Positions 32,215 to 43,430 of a stretch of DNA of 64,000 nt are shown here, piece by piece. The position numbers were made by a program, and so were the translations under genes. Position 1 is the first letter of the stretch, and the number at the start of each line of letters is the position of its first letter. Under the pieces are notes generated by a model. That model was not told where the DNA came from. It searched no databases and saw only the letters and a program-made list of their open reading frames with translations. Origin of the DNA: Rheum nobile (lineage: Eukaryota; Streptophyta; Magnoliopsida; Caryophyllales; Polygonaceae); NCBI GenBank assembly GCA_027886185.1, contig WOAB01000226.1, positions 4,278,001-4,342,000 of the forward strand. The letters are read 5' to 3'.

Positions 32215-33671
32215 CCACCTAGCATGGCATCGGTTGAGCGTTGTTTGGCCCTTAGGAAGCTAAGCGCCACGTGATCCGAGTGAATCACGAACTCTCTAGG
32301 CCAGAGATAGTGTTGCCATTTCTTGAGGACTCTAATCAAGGCATACAACTCCTTGTCGTAAGTAGGGTAGTTGAGTGTGGCCCCTGTGAGCTTCTCACTG
32401 AAGAAGGCGATTGGCTTCCTCTCTTGGTGAAGGACACCTCCAATGCCAACATTGGAAGCATCACATTCAATCTCGAAATGCTTGGAGAAGTCTAGAAGTT
32501 GTAGAAGTGGAGCATGACACAAGGCCTCCTTTAAGGCCTCGAATGCCGCCTCATGCTTGGCAAGCCACACCACCACGGCCCCCTTCTTGGTCAACTCGTG
32601 GAGAGGCGCAGCGATGGAGCTAATATCCTTGACAAAGCGGCGATAGAAGCCAGCCAACCCTAGAAAAGATCTCACCATGGTAGGGTTGGTAGGCGTAGGC
32701 CACTCTCTTATGGCCTTGACCTTCTCTTCATCAACATGCAGCCCGTCTTTGGACATGACAAAGCCAAGAAAGTTGGTCGTGTCCGAGCAAAAAGTACACT
32801 TCTTAAGGTTGGCAAAGAGCTTCTCCTTTCGTAGTGTCTCCAACACCCTTCTAAGGTGCTCAGTGTGATCCCGCAAGCTGCATGAATACACAAGGATATC
32901 GTCGAAATAAACAACAAAATGTCCTAAAAAATCTCTCAAAACATGGTTCATCAAACGCATAAAAGTGCTTGGGGCATTGGTGAGCCCAAATGGCATAACA
33001 AGCCACTCATATAGACCATATTTGGTCTTGAACGCCGTCTTCCACTCATCCCCTTCCTTCATTCTGATTTGGTGGTAGCCACTCCTCAAGTCAATCTTGG
33101 AAAACAAAGTGGCACCATGGAGCTCATAGAGCATGTCATCAAGGCGAGGGATGGGGTGGCGATACTTCACCGTGATTTGGTTGATGGCGCGGCAGTCCAC
33201 ACACATCCTCCATGAGCCATCTTTCTTTGGCACAAGAATCACATGCACGGCACAAGGGCTAAGGCTCTCCTTGACATAGCCCTTGTTAAGCAAATCATGG
33301 ACCTGGCGTTGGAGCTCCTTGGTCTCTTCAGGGCCGGCCTTGTAGGCGGAGCGGTTGGGCAAGGAGGCTCCAGGGACCAAGTCAATCTGGTGCTCGATCC
33401 CCCTCATTGGTGACAGTCCCTGGGGCAGCTCCTCAGGTAGCACGTCGGCAAACTCCACAAGCAACGCGTTAACCGACGCCGGCAATGGGGCTTTGGCGGC
33501 GCGATCTGGGATAAGAGTTGGCACCAGCAAGAAGCAAGGCCTGTGACCCTTCAGGGACTTGGTCATATCACTGGGCCTCGCTAAAAGCAGCATGTGCTCG
33601 CAGCGGCCTTGCAATGTCGGCGCTGACGGCATCTCTGCAGCCAATCTTGGAGACAGTGAAGCACTGGGCAC
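32118..33671 (-). CDS. pol: Element B pol, part 1: reverse transcriptase and RNase H
   Basis: 517 codons. The N-terminal segment links protease to RT. The RT palm has WRMCVDCRAIN, FSKIDLRSGYHQIRM, MPFGLTNAPSTF and the active site YFDD (about residue 248). RNase H has CDASNVGIGG (Asp), YDKELYAL (Glu) and HSDH (Asp), so its catalytic residues are present. It is a close homologue of the open pol of element A. The last 30 codons leave the family frame; part 2 continues it. Confidence 0.9.
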   Translation of the reverse strand: MPSASLSPRLAAEMPSAPTLQGRCEHMLLLARPSDMTKSLKGHRPCFLLVPTLIPDRAAKAPLPASVNALLVEFADVLPEELPQGLSPMRGIEHQIDLVPGASLPNRSAYKAGPEETKELQRQVHDLLNKGYVKESLSPCAVHVILVPKKDGSWRMCVDCRAINQITVKYRHPIPRLDDMLYELHGATLFSKIDLRSGYHQIRMKEGDEWKTAFKTKYGLYEWLVMPFGLTNAPSTFMRLMNHVLRDFLGHFVVYFDDILVYSCSLRDHTEHLRRVLETLRKEKLFANLKKCTFCSDTTNFLGFVMSKDGLHVDEEKVKAIREWPTPTNPTMVRSFLGLAGFYRRFVKDISSIAAPLHELTKKGAVVVWLAKHEAAFEALKEALCHAPLLQLLDFSKHFEIECDASNVGIGGVLHQERKPIAFFSEKLTGATLNYPTYDKELYALIRVLKKWQHYLWPREFVIHSDHVALSFLRAKQRSTDAMLGGWSLWRPFHMLSCIRKGRKMWWPTHFQEGILS

Positions 33672-33899
33672 AGAATGGTTGGCATTGGGGTTGTTGAGCC
33701 CAGTGCTCGAGCCAGAATGGGTCGCGCCTGGCCATGTCTCTATGGGCCTTGGTTTTGCCTTCTTCGCGACCGAGTTTGCGGCGTTGGTAGGCGACAGAGA
33801 GGCGCTGGGCTGGCTAGGGTTGGCATTGAGCTTTTTGGTGCCAGTGCCCGAGCCAGAAATAGTGTGGCCTAGATTGGGGTCGACACGCTGCGGTGGGCC

Positions 33900-34760
33900 T
33901 TACAGAGGTATTGTTGGCCTTGTCGCGGCGGCCTCGATGGCCTTTTGTCTGTCACGCTCTACCTGATCCTGCAATATCTCATGGGGAGACATAGGTAAGA
34001 GAGTCACGCGCTTCCCATGGTAGGTAAACACATAAGTGTTTAGATACCCATCGTGAAGCACGCGGCGGTCAAATTGCCATGGACGCCCAAGCAAGAGATG
34101 GGTGGCATCCATTGCAATGACATCACACAAAACAGAATCACTATATTGACCAATGGAAAAGGAAATGAGGCAATGCCGAGTGACAGTGTTCCCTGAGCTA
34201 TACGAGATCCATTAAAGGCCGTAGGGCTGTGGGTGTGGTGTGGTCTCAAGGTTGAAATGTTTTACCACCTTGTCATTGATAATGTTACAGCAACTACTGT
34301 CGTCAATGATGACACTCAAGGAGGCCGTCTTGAACAAGCATCGCGTGTGAAACATGTTCTCATGTTGGTCGACAAGGCTTGCCTCCTTGACGGTGAGGAT
34401 ACGCCGTGTCACAAGGCGCAACGACGTCCCAACATGGAGCGCGGCAGCCTCGCAGGCGTAGGCCTCCTCCTCGGCTTCCTCAAAGCCTTCCTCGATGGTC
34501 TCCAAGTTGGCCTCATCCTCCTCCTCCACGGACTCGTATCCAGCAGCGGCGGCGGAGAAGAGAACCTTCTTGGCATTGGGGCAATCCCTCTTATAATGGC
34601 CTCTACTACCACACTTGAAGCACTCCAAGTCGTGTGCGCACTCGGTGCCTTGTGGGCCTTGTCTGGGCACGGTGGCGCGGCTAGCCGTCGAGCTCGGCGG
34701 CGCGGCCTTGGCATTGCGGCCTTGGCCAGGCGCCAAGGAGCTTGTGGTTGTGGCACACAC
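33900..34760 (-). pseudogene. Element B nucleocapsid knuckle and protease
   Basis: Two open stretches in one frame (34760-34212 and 34130-33900). The first has CFKCGSRGHYKRDC (CCHC) and an acidic linker, then the protease core VIIDDSSCCNII, where element A has VIIDGGSC. The second has the end of the protease (LLLGRPWQFDRR). A stop near 34212 separates them. The changed active-site neighbourhood suggests an inactive protease. Confidence 0.75.
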
Positions 34761-34856
34761 ATTAGTCGAAGGAACTTGACTAGTTTAAGAGTCATACCTG
34801 CATTGGCCATATGATTGGTAAGGGGATTGACGCTTTCGCACTTGTTAGTGATGGAT

Positions 34857-36490
34857 TTACATGGCCGTGTGGGTAAGCATGTTAAGATCCTTGATGGACA
34901 AGATCTCCAATTGATCCCTAATGTTGACATTTAGACCACTCAAAAACTTGGTCCTCAAGGTCGAAGACGCCACACTAATCGAAGTCTTATAGTATATGTC
35001 TTCGATTTGTGAGAAGAACTCAAGTGGTGTCTTCGAGCCTTGTCGAGCCATGGAGATGTCAAGGCCCATTTGGTTTTTGTAGTCACTTGGCACATACTTA
35101 TGGGTCATGACAAACTTCAATTGATGTCATTCAGTGAGAGGCACCAAGTTGCGCCTTATGCGATCATCCATGAATCGATGCCACCAAACCCTAGCGGCGC
35201 CGCGGAAGTGGATAGTGGTGGCGGCGACGTGTTCTTCCTCAGGTATGTGGCAATAAAGCAATGTATATTTTGTGGCCTGCAACCATTCAAGAAACACAAC
35301 ATGATCATATTCCCCCAAAAAATGATCAATTTTTACCTTAACCTCGTGGCGGTTGAGCCTTGGGGCGGCGCCGTGGTGGAGCTGAGGTAAGCGCGGCGCT
35401 AGAATGTCCAAGGGCTGATAACCCGGGCCATGGGCTTGCTGGTAGGGAGAATGGCCAAGTTGGCACCGGCCACGATCGTCGTAGCCACGTTGAGCACCCA
35501 TCGCGGCAGGAGGCGCCATCTTTGCGGCGCGATTGCGGCGCTGGTGTACATGTGGTGGCGCGATGCGGCAGACATCATGTGGCATGTCGCGTCGATGATC
35601 CATGGCAATGCGCCCACCGTAGCCTGTCTGGGCCTCAATGCGGCCTTGTTGCAGCCTCGGCGGGGGAATCCAGTCGGCGGGCCTATCTTAGAGCTCCATA
35701 GGATCACCGAGTGGGGGAAATTCCCTGGATTGACCATCCCAGAATCCTCCATCTCCTCATCATCAAATTCCTCAAGGCCATCGTGGTGATGAGGAGTGGT
35801 GGAGAAGTAGCCATCCGAGCCATAGCGCGGCGTCCTCGCACTTTGGTGGCCCAGGTAGTCCTCCACGTCGAAGGGAACTGGGGTAGGGGCGACAAGCCTT
35901 GATGCGCCGCCATCGCCTCTGGCACGCCGTCTGTGCCTACGCCGAGGGTTAGTATCGCGCTCGTTGCGGCTGTCTCAAGGCGCGGAGGTGGGCACGCGTC
36001 GGTGTCTTGACCTTTCGGCGTACCTATCATCAAAATTGTATCGATCAGAATACTCACCTTGGGAGTCATAGGCCTCCTCGTCGCCGTTGTTGTAGCCGAT
36101 AGGCGGCACGCTGGGCACGTAGCGCTCATGGGGTGAGACGTGACCTTGTTGGCTCTCGATGACTGACTGGATGCGTTGAAGGTGAGGCTGTTGGTGAGAG
36201 GTGGATGGCATCACACCTTTGCCTTTGTCTTGGCGCGTCGTGCTTGGGCCGGCCCCGTTGGGGCGAGGCAAGCCCGCTACATCCGTCTCAGCTAGCGGCA
36301 TCGGCATTGTCCTTTGGCTTTGGAGTTGTGCCACAAGTTGCCTAAGCTCTTGGATCTCCCTTTGCTCGGCCGAGAGTTCCAAGATGGGTTCTTGGTTTGG
36401 AGGGTCTTCATGATGGACCACCTCAAGAGGAGGGTTGTTGTTGTTGTTGTTGTTGTTGTCTCCTTGCACATTACCACTTGTCGGCGCCAT
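34857..36490 (-). pseudogene. gag: Element B gag (broken)
   Basis: Likely start at ATG 36490 (MAPTSGN, then a poly-Asn run from a GTT microsatellite). A coiled-coil-like segment (EQREIQELRQLVAQL) and an Arg/Pro-rich middle follow. The gag core is at 35127-35603 (KVKIDHFLGEYD, FLEWLQATKYTLLY) and the last helices at 34857-35120 (TPLEFFSQIEDIYYK). Breaks: stop at 35975-35977, a frameshift between about 35720 and 35600, stop at 35127-35129. Confidence 0.75.
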
Positions 36491-37298
36491 GAGACTACCT
36501 ATCACAATGTGACCAGACATGGGAAGTAAAATGAACAAAAGACAACACAACCAATAATCAAGGAATCACTTATCAAGAAACAAATGTTCACGTAGGTGGG
36601 CAAGGATGTTAGGCCGTGAGGGCGGCTTAAGGCTAACACAAGAATGGTGTGAGACGCAAGCACAAAATCAAACAAGACCAAACAATTAAGTCCTAACCCT
36701 TACGCAAACATTCACAAACACACAAGGCCAACCTTCTAGGTGTCGACCTAGACGGTGGAGAGATAGAGAAATGAGCCAAGTCGTTGGTGGTAAAGGGTTG
36801 CCTTATTTTGGCTTTCCCTTTTTTTTTTAAATTTAAGTCGTGTCTTTTTTTTTTGAATTCCGACTTGACTTTTTTTTTTTGAATTTGAATTGCCGAGATC
36901 TTGTGTTGACTTTTGGAAGATCTCGGATAAGAGCAAATCAAACAAGAAACGGCTTAGTAACTTAAGGAAAGAAAATCACTTAAATTTCGGTGATTGGAGA
37001 GAGAAGAATCTTGGAGATTTAACGGTTAACAACAAGAAGATATGGCAAGTTATGAAATGCGAAAATCACGTAATCAATCAAGCATTAATCACTCAATCTT
37101 GGAAGATTTTCCGCTAGCAAATCACACCAATCTCGGAGGCAATCAAAGATTCGGCCAAGGGACTTGCCTTGTGCAACCGATCGGACATGCAAGGGAGAAG
37201 AAAAAAAAATTGTAACAATGGTGGCGGAAGCAAGTAATGGACAAGAAAAATAAAATTAGTGAACAATCGAAACTTGATAAGCGACTTACAAGATCAAA
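36491..37298 (-). other. Untranslated leader of element B
   Basis: Between PBS and gag; no gene. T-rich runs near 36820-36890 parallel those in element A. Confidence 0.6.
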
Positions 37299-37312
37299 GG
37301 CTCTGATGCCAA
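37299..37312 (-). promoter_or_regulatory. Primer-binding site of element B (tRNA-Met type)
   Basis: Minus strand TTGGCATCAGAGCC, one base inside the 5' LTR; same sequence and spacing as element A. Confidence 0.8.
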
Positions 37313-37313
37313 T

Positions 37314-38523
37314 TGATGCGTCCATATCCCCGAATGCCGGCACAAGTGTCGTGGCGGCGAGGATCCAGATCTTGATATGAGTCGCTTGGCTTGGCTTCGA
37401 AGGTCGGCCATGGAAACCTTGGCTTTGGCCTTGTTGAATTGCATGAATGACTTCAAAGCAGGCATGTGAATAGTAAGTTTATAGGTTTACTGACACGGGT
37501 TTGACAGGGGACGACGGCGAGGGAGTTGGCGTCGCTGAGAGTGGGCTTGACAGCGGGTGCGAGAGCGACAACAATGACGATGGCGCGAGTGGTTGGACTA
37601 GTGACGGCGAGGGGAATGGGTGTGATAGAGGGCACGGTTGCGATGGCAACAATGGTGGTGGATCTCGAACGCGGCCTCAGGGCTAGGCGCGTTGGGTTGA
37701 GTGGGTGGCTCGATGGGTCGAGCACGGCCGTATCGTCGGCAGCGGAGGATAGACTCGAAGGGCTTCGAGTGGGTGCCATGGCGTCGGCGGCGGAGGATAG
37801 ACTCGAAGGTGTTCGAGTGGGTGTCATAGCATCGGCGGCGGAGGTGAAGGAGATGAGGAGTAGAGATTGGGCGACGTCGATCTAAGGGAGATGGAGGTAA
37901 TTGGCTCTCAACAAATGCTTATATTAAAAGTGACGTAAACCGATTACAAGAGCCAAGCTTGACTTAAATAAAGACGCGGCACTCGGATGGGCCGAGACGC
38001 GCCTATGGGCTAGCCCACTAAACACTACTGAAGCACACACCCAAAATAGAAAGGCTAAATCTAGAAACTTACTAAATATAAAAAGTACTAAATGAAGAAA
38101 GTCTTAAAATGGAATGCCAATACATCAAATAAACCTCTAAGTTCAAAATAGCCTAAGGCTAGAACTTGCGCCTTTGGAGGCCTTGGCGACGGCGGCATGG
38201 CGCGGCGAGGCAGGCACTGGAGAGGCGCGCTGGGGCTCGAGCTAGGCGTTGGTCTGGCCTAAGCTTGTAGAGGTTCCTCCAATGATGTGCTCATGTCAGA
38301 AGTTGGAGTGCCCGGCTGGGTGTCCTCTGGGCCTTGGATGGTGGTGAGGAGTCGAAGTGTAGGTGCGGCCTCGGGCGCGACTTGGCTGGCAACTAGGCGT
38401 GCGACCAGGGATTGGGTGGCCTTGGCAATGGCCTTCGCGCGAGCCCTGGTCACGGGCCTATCACTCTTGATGCTCATGGACTCCTCTTCTTCAGTGGCGG
38501 TCATGGCGGGTAGGGTCGCATCA
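37314..38523 (-). repeat. 5' LTR of element B
   Basis: 1210 bp, homologous to 29697-30841. Differences include 77 bp present only here (37897-37973, with TTGGCTCT near its left end and AGAGCCAA near its right), one short duplication present only in the 3' LTR, and scattered substitutions. It carries a second copy of the pol tail coding segment (38259-38520). Confidence 0.9.
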
Positions 38524-39340
38524 GATACTCTCTTCATAGTAAATCCTACAAGGTGTATAGCAACCGGACGAAAAAAGAAGAGGAGAGCATCCATGTTATT
38601 TTTTATAAATTTCTTATGGCTAATAACCTTCTGTGGGAACAAAAGGAAAGTGTCCTTCTTAAGAAAGAAAGTTTTTCTCTAGTTGAAACTGAAGCACAAG
38701 GTGGTGAAAGTGATGAACCTTCTGATCCACCGTGAAGACTCCAAACTCTATGGAGCTCCAAGATTCCCCAACTCCTGACCATGAGGGAACGAAAACATAA
38801 GAAGGTGACGAGGGAGCTCAAAAGAAACAAAGCCATATGATCTCTGGAAATCAAGAAGTTGAAGTTGCAGATGGCGCTTATGGGTCGGGGGACAAACCCC
38901 TGAGAATTCTAGTAATCAATATACACATGTAGTTGAAGATGTAGAGCCAAGCACTTCACATGATTTCATCACACACATTTGCCTATGAGAAATTACCAGC
39001 AAGAGAATTCCCATCCAGTGGATCAAATCATCACATATTTCACAAAGGGGGTTTAAACTCGCTCTTCAGTACATAACTTTTGTACTTTCAATGATTTTCT
39101 GTCTTTACCATAACCTAAAACTGTAGGTGAAGCACTCAAGGATCTAAATTGGGTGATAGTGATGAAAGAAAGGTTATACCAATTTGAGAGGAACAAAGTT
39201 TAGCTGGTAGTACCATGCCATGAAGACAAAAATGTGATTAGTGCTAAATGGGTTTTCATGAACAAATTGAATGATAAGGGTCATGTCACTAGGAACAAAG
39301 CCAAAATATTGATTGTGTACTCTTGGACAAGATTTTGAAT
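38524..39340 (+). pseudogene. pol: Copia integrase end and RT start (broken)
   Basis: The integrase C-terminal end continues in frame right after the duplicated GATAC (38524-38528). An acidic linker with stops follows. The start of the copia RT (EALKDLNWVIVMKE, ISAKWVFMNKLND) is at 39125-39330. The RT catalytic motifs are not present. Confidence 0.75.
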
Positions 39341-39503
39341 AAGGAGCTTGTAAGCCTCCCCAAAATCATGATACAACAGATGTTCCGCGCAAGGCAGAGT
39401 CCAGGGCGTTCTCTCCCATTCCCTACAACTATCAAGAGAATCTTGGAGTACTACAAAGTGTACAAGAAAGTTGATGGTGAGGTTGTGTATAACAAAGGGT
39501 TGT
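39341..39503 (+). pseudogene. Unrecognised ORF fragment interrupted by element C
   Basis: An open stretch (from about 39323) reading SLPKIMIQQMF and LPFPTTIKRILEYYKVYKK. It has the look of the 3' ORFs of Athila-like elements or related plant transposon proteins, but I cannot assign it firmly. Element C inserted after 39503; the flank resumes at 56818 and reaches a stop almost at once. It is unclear whether it joined the copia remnant by deletion or by another insertion. Confidence 0.35.
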
Positions 39504-40746
39504 TGATCAGTGCTACTTTGTAGTGCATATCTAGGAGTTGTTATCGGTGTTTTGGGTACCATTTAGATATGTTTAGAGCACAATTGTGGAGATTGGAGTT
39601 GAGGAGTATAAGTGCAGATATTGTGGTTTTGAGAAGCGTAAAAGAAGACATTAAGAAGATGAGAAGAAAACCACTTGAGAAGACCGAAGCAGAACGCGAA
39701 GTTCCGCGATCACGGAAGTCCATTACCCGCGGTCGCGGAAAAGCCGAGAGCAAAGGAGTCAGAAAAGGAATTTTCCGCGATCGCGGAAATTCTTCCGCGG
39801 TCGCGGAAATATGCATCAGGCGCGCGGCGGTTTCATCCGAAGTTTACTTTTATTTTATTTTCCGTTTTTCTTTTAATTCTTTATTCTGGTTTCTTTATTT
39901 TATTTCCTTTTAAGACTATATTTGTTATCTTTTTAGCATTAGGTTTTGGGTTAGGTTATTTAACCTAGTTTCCCTAGCAGCTTTCAAGATCGTTCATTAT
40001 TCAGCATTCTTTTCCCTTTGAGTTTTTATTGTTGCAAGACTATGAAGAACTAAGCACCCTTTGCTTAGTCCGACAATTGAAGCCTTCATTTGATTCATGA
40101 TTGTGAGGTTATAACTCTATTTCCTATTCCTTTGGATTATATCTTTTCTCTTGAGCATATTCCTATTGATTCTTATTGATTTGACTGGTCTGGCCAACTA
40201 GTTGATATTGGTAATAGTCTATTGTTAGGGTTTGGATATTTCGGGTTGAAATTCCTTATCTTTTGTAGCATCCATGATATTCTAGGACTGGTAGGACTAG
40301 TTTATTATGAAAGAGAATTGATTATGTGTTAAATGCTGCAAAAAATCGGTGTTGCATGTATCCTGGTTAATTCCTATGCGTCTTGCTGCTATTGTTCTAA
40401 ATCTTGATGGTTTCTTGTGCGTTCGATAGTAAGGGTTACATGGACTGGTAGGACTGATAATTATTTCAGAATAGGGACAGGAATAATCAAAGGAAGGAAC
40501 GAATGAATGGTGAATATTTGTTTGGCTAAGTGTTTTTCCCAATTTGATTACAAACCTTTGCTTTTGTTTCCTTTGTTTACTTACTTACAAACAACCAACC
40601 AAAACCCCCCTTTGTTACTATTGCATGCAAACTTACATTAAGAAAGACAACTCCTCCCTATGGGATTCGACCCTTGCTTGCATATTCTACTAGTTTAGGT
40701 TTTTAAGGATTACTTTGATAAGGCGATACGACTTTAGCCTCCGTCA
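39504..40746 (+). repeat. 5' LTR of element C
   Basis: 1243 bp, TGATCAGTGCTACTTTG...CTCCGTCA. Four TTCCGCG(A/G)TCGCGGAA-type palindromes at 39702-39809, about 20 bp apart within pairs, lie upstream of a TTATTTAA candidate TATA near 39955. Confidence 0.88.
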
Positions 40747-40749
40747 AAT

Positions 40750-40767
40750 TGGCGCCGTTGCCGGGGA
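40750..40767 (+). promoter_or_regulatory. Primer-binding site of element C
   Basis: TGGCGCCGTTGCCGGGGA, three bases after the LTR; the typical Athila PBS, complementary to a tRNA 3' end (tRNA-Asp by family precedent). Confidence 0.8.
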
Positions 40768-40928
40768 GGCAAGTTTTGATTTTTCTTTGTGTGTGTTTGT
40801 GTGCCAATTTTTGTATGGACCTATCTTATGGTCCACACCCGTGCTACTGACTCTCCTCTTCTTTCTTGTGATTCAGAGATTGAGAGGACCCTTTCTAGGA
40901 GCCGCAGAGTTAACAGATCTTTGGTCTT

Positions 40929-41924
40929 TGATAACCCAACTTTTGAGATGGCCGAAGAAGCACCCACATTGAGGCAGCTGACTGCCCCTAACCTGCAACA
41001 GCAACCGCTGGCTGTGCAGTTTCCTAAGCTGGCCGATGGCGTCAACTTTGAGCTCAAGTCAGGGTTGATCCACTTGCTCCCCCACTTCCATGGGATGAGT
41101 GGAGAAGACCCCAATAAGCATATGTCGGAGTTCCATGCCGTATGCACTAGCATGAAGCCCATGCCGTATGCACTAGCATGAAGCCCAGAGGAGTGACTGA
41201 AGACCAGATCAAGCTGAGGGACTTTCCTTTCTCTCTGAAGAATTCGGCCAATGACTGGTTCTACTACTTGACCCCAGGGAGCATTGACACGTGGGCCAAG
41301 ATGAAGAAGGCCTTCCTAGAGAAGTACTTCCCTGCAACTAAGCTCAACAGCTTGAAGAGGAGCATCAGCAACATTGAACAGCATGCTGCTGAATCGTTGT
41401 ATGAGTACTACGAGAGGTTCAAGAGTCTGATCTCTAGCTGCCCCTACCATGGATATTCTGACCAAGACCTCGTACTTTATTTGTACGGAGGTCTTCTTGA
41501 TGACGAGCGTCGGATGATGAACGTTGCATGTGGAGGGAACATCTTAAACAAGACTCCAGCTGCGGCATATGAGGTTTTCTTTAAGCTATCTGAGGGCTCA
41601 ATACAGTTTAGTAAGAGGGCGGACACCCAATCAGTGAGAGCTGCAGATTCTCAGCCAAACTCCACTCTACTCTCTGAGATGGCTGAGATGAAGGACATGA
41701 TGAGGAGATACATGATGAAGGGTGGCCAGCAGCAGGTCAAGTCATGTGGGATATGCCAAGACATGATGCATCCAACCGATGCATGTCCCATGCTGCAGGA
41801 ACCCACTGCTGAGGTGAACGCCAATGGAGGATACGGCCCTCCAAAGCCAAGATATGACCCGTACTCCAACACGTATAATCCAGGGTGGAGAGATTACCCC
41901 AATTTGAGGTATGGGAACCAGTAG
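40929..41924 (+). pseudogene. gag: Element C gag, broken by a 26-bp tandem duplication
   Basis: Gag starts around 40929-40950 (MAEEAPTLRQLTA), homologous to the start of element D gag. A perfect 26-bp tandem duplication (41135-41160 and 41161-41186) shifts the frame at FHAVCTSMKP. The remaining gag core is open at 41178-41924 (DWFYYLTPGSIDTWAKMKKAF, CGICQDMMHPTDACPML knuckle, CX2CX4HX4C). A TAG at 41922-41924 ends it; the same frame continues into the next entry. Confidence 0.82.
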
Positions 41925-43430
41925 AGTACTCCTCAAGGCCAGGAGAATCAAGAGTATCAACCAAGGCCACCACAACTCCTACCCCGCCCACAACAATATC
42001 AATAGCCTGGGGGTCAACCACAATAATTTCGAGCTCCATATGACCAAAGACCCCAAGGCCAAGGTTCAAGTTCATCTATGTCCAATGATGACCAGATCAG
42101 GTCCCTTGCCCAGAGTGTCACGACGTTGGCTGTCACTAAGAACTCCATGGGGTCACAACTCCATGCGGTGGTCAAGCATCAAGAGACTCTCACTCAGATC
42201 ATGATCCAGCATCAACAAGAGACGAAGTCTAGTATTCAGAACCTGGAAAAACAAGTGGGGCAGATCTCCATAGAAGTGAGCAAGCTGGAAGCTCGGGAAT
42301 CGGGGAAACTACCATCTCAAACGGTAGTCAACCCGAGAGAGAATGTTTGTGCCATGACGCTAAAGAGCGGTGCGGAAGTAGACATCAGTCGTGGCCAACA
42401 GAAAGTTTTCCGCGACCGCGGAGAAGAAGGCCGCGATTGCGGATTGGCTACTGACGAGGAGGAGAAAATCGACGTTTTTCCGCGACCGTGGATAGAATTT
42501 TGCGATCGCGGAAAAATCTATTCTGAAGAGAAGATGTTCGAGGATAATCCGCGACCGCGGACAGAATTCCGTGATTGCGGAAACATCACTGGAGACGAGG
42601 ATAAGACTGAAGACGATCAACGACCGCGAACAGATATCCACGATCGCGGAAAAGCCCCTGGGGCTCCAGCCTCTCTCGAAGACATCCAAGATACATATGT
42701 GCGCCCCGACTTTCCTCCGCTCAGCACATTGAAGCCTCCCGCTCCCTTCCCTGAGGCTCTAAAGGACACTAGAAGGCCGACGAATGATAAGAAACTATTC
42801 GAGACCTTCAACAACTGTGAGGTAAATATTCCCTTACTCAAGCTGGTAAATAGCATCCCTCGTTATGCTAAATTCTTGAAGGAGCTATGCACAATAAAGA
42901 GAAAGAAGGTGGTAAAGGAGAAGAAGAAAGTCCAGGTTAGTGAGAATGTATCCGCTATGCTGCAAAAGCGGTTACCGAAGAAGACAAGTGATCCGGGCAT
43001 GTTCACTATTCCCTACAAGATTGGGGGCACCTTGTTCGACAAGGCCATGCTTGATTTGGGTGCGTCCATTAATGTGTTGCCTCTCTCACTGTACGAGTCT
43101 TTGGAGGTCGGACCATTAGAGAAGACATGGATTGTGATCCAGCTGGCGAACAATTCCTATGTCTACCCCAAAGGAGTGGTGCAGGACGTACTGGTAGAAG
43201 TTGACAAGTTGATATTCCATGCGGACTTCTTTGTGATGGATATGGGGCAGGAAAAGGATGCAACCCCTGTGATGCTAGGGAGGCCGTTTATGAACACGGC
43301 GGGGACAAAAATTGATGTGAGCAGGGGTTCGCTCACAATGGAATTCGACGGGGTGAGGGTCGGATTCAGCATAGATGATGCAAAGCGACTGATGGGTGTC
43401 ATTTCATGCACCTTAACTAGTGATTATTGA
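41925..43430 (+). pseudogene. Element C gag linker and protease
   Basis: Same frame as the second gag segment. It has stops at 42003-42005 (TAG) and 42024-42026 (TAA), where Gln codons would fit the surrounding PQQ-rich sequence. A coiled-coil-like region follows, then a linker (42408-42652) translated from CCGCGATCGCGG-type palindromes into repeated RPRTEFRDRG-like peptides. The protease core is LDLGASINVLP. Element D is inserted at 43389/43390, so the last codons of this ORF are LTR sequence. Compared with D the order is the same up to the insertion point. Confidence 0.82.

Larger units (their letters stand above)
29697..38523 (-). mobile_element. Element B: CRM-like Ty3/gypsy element, both LTRs, TSD GATAC
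   Basis: 8827 bp, minus strand, flanked by GATAC at 29692-29696 and 38524-38528. Ends read TGATGCG...(C/T)GCATCA. Order from the right: 5' LTR 37314-38523, PBS 37299-37312, leader, gag, protease, RT, RNase H, integrase with a basic tail ending in the LTR, PPT GGGGGAGGG (30842-30850), 3' LTR 29697-30841. Gag-pol is carried in one main frame with a few stops and two shifts. The TRARAK tail in place of a classical chromodomain fits CRM-type chromoviruses, many of which target centromeres; that targeting is family knowledge and not shown here. Confidence 0.92.
27000..39340 (+). mobile_element. Decayed Ty1/copia element split by element B
   Basis: 5' LTR (27000-27492), PBS, gag and integrase up to 29696, then element B, then the rest of integrase and the first part of RT (38529-39340). 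No 3' LTR is recognised; similarity ends near 39340. Gag and pol are full of stops and frameshifts, so this is an old copy. Gene order protease-integrase-RT is diagnostic for Ty1/copia. Confidence 0.82.
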
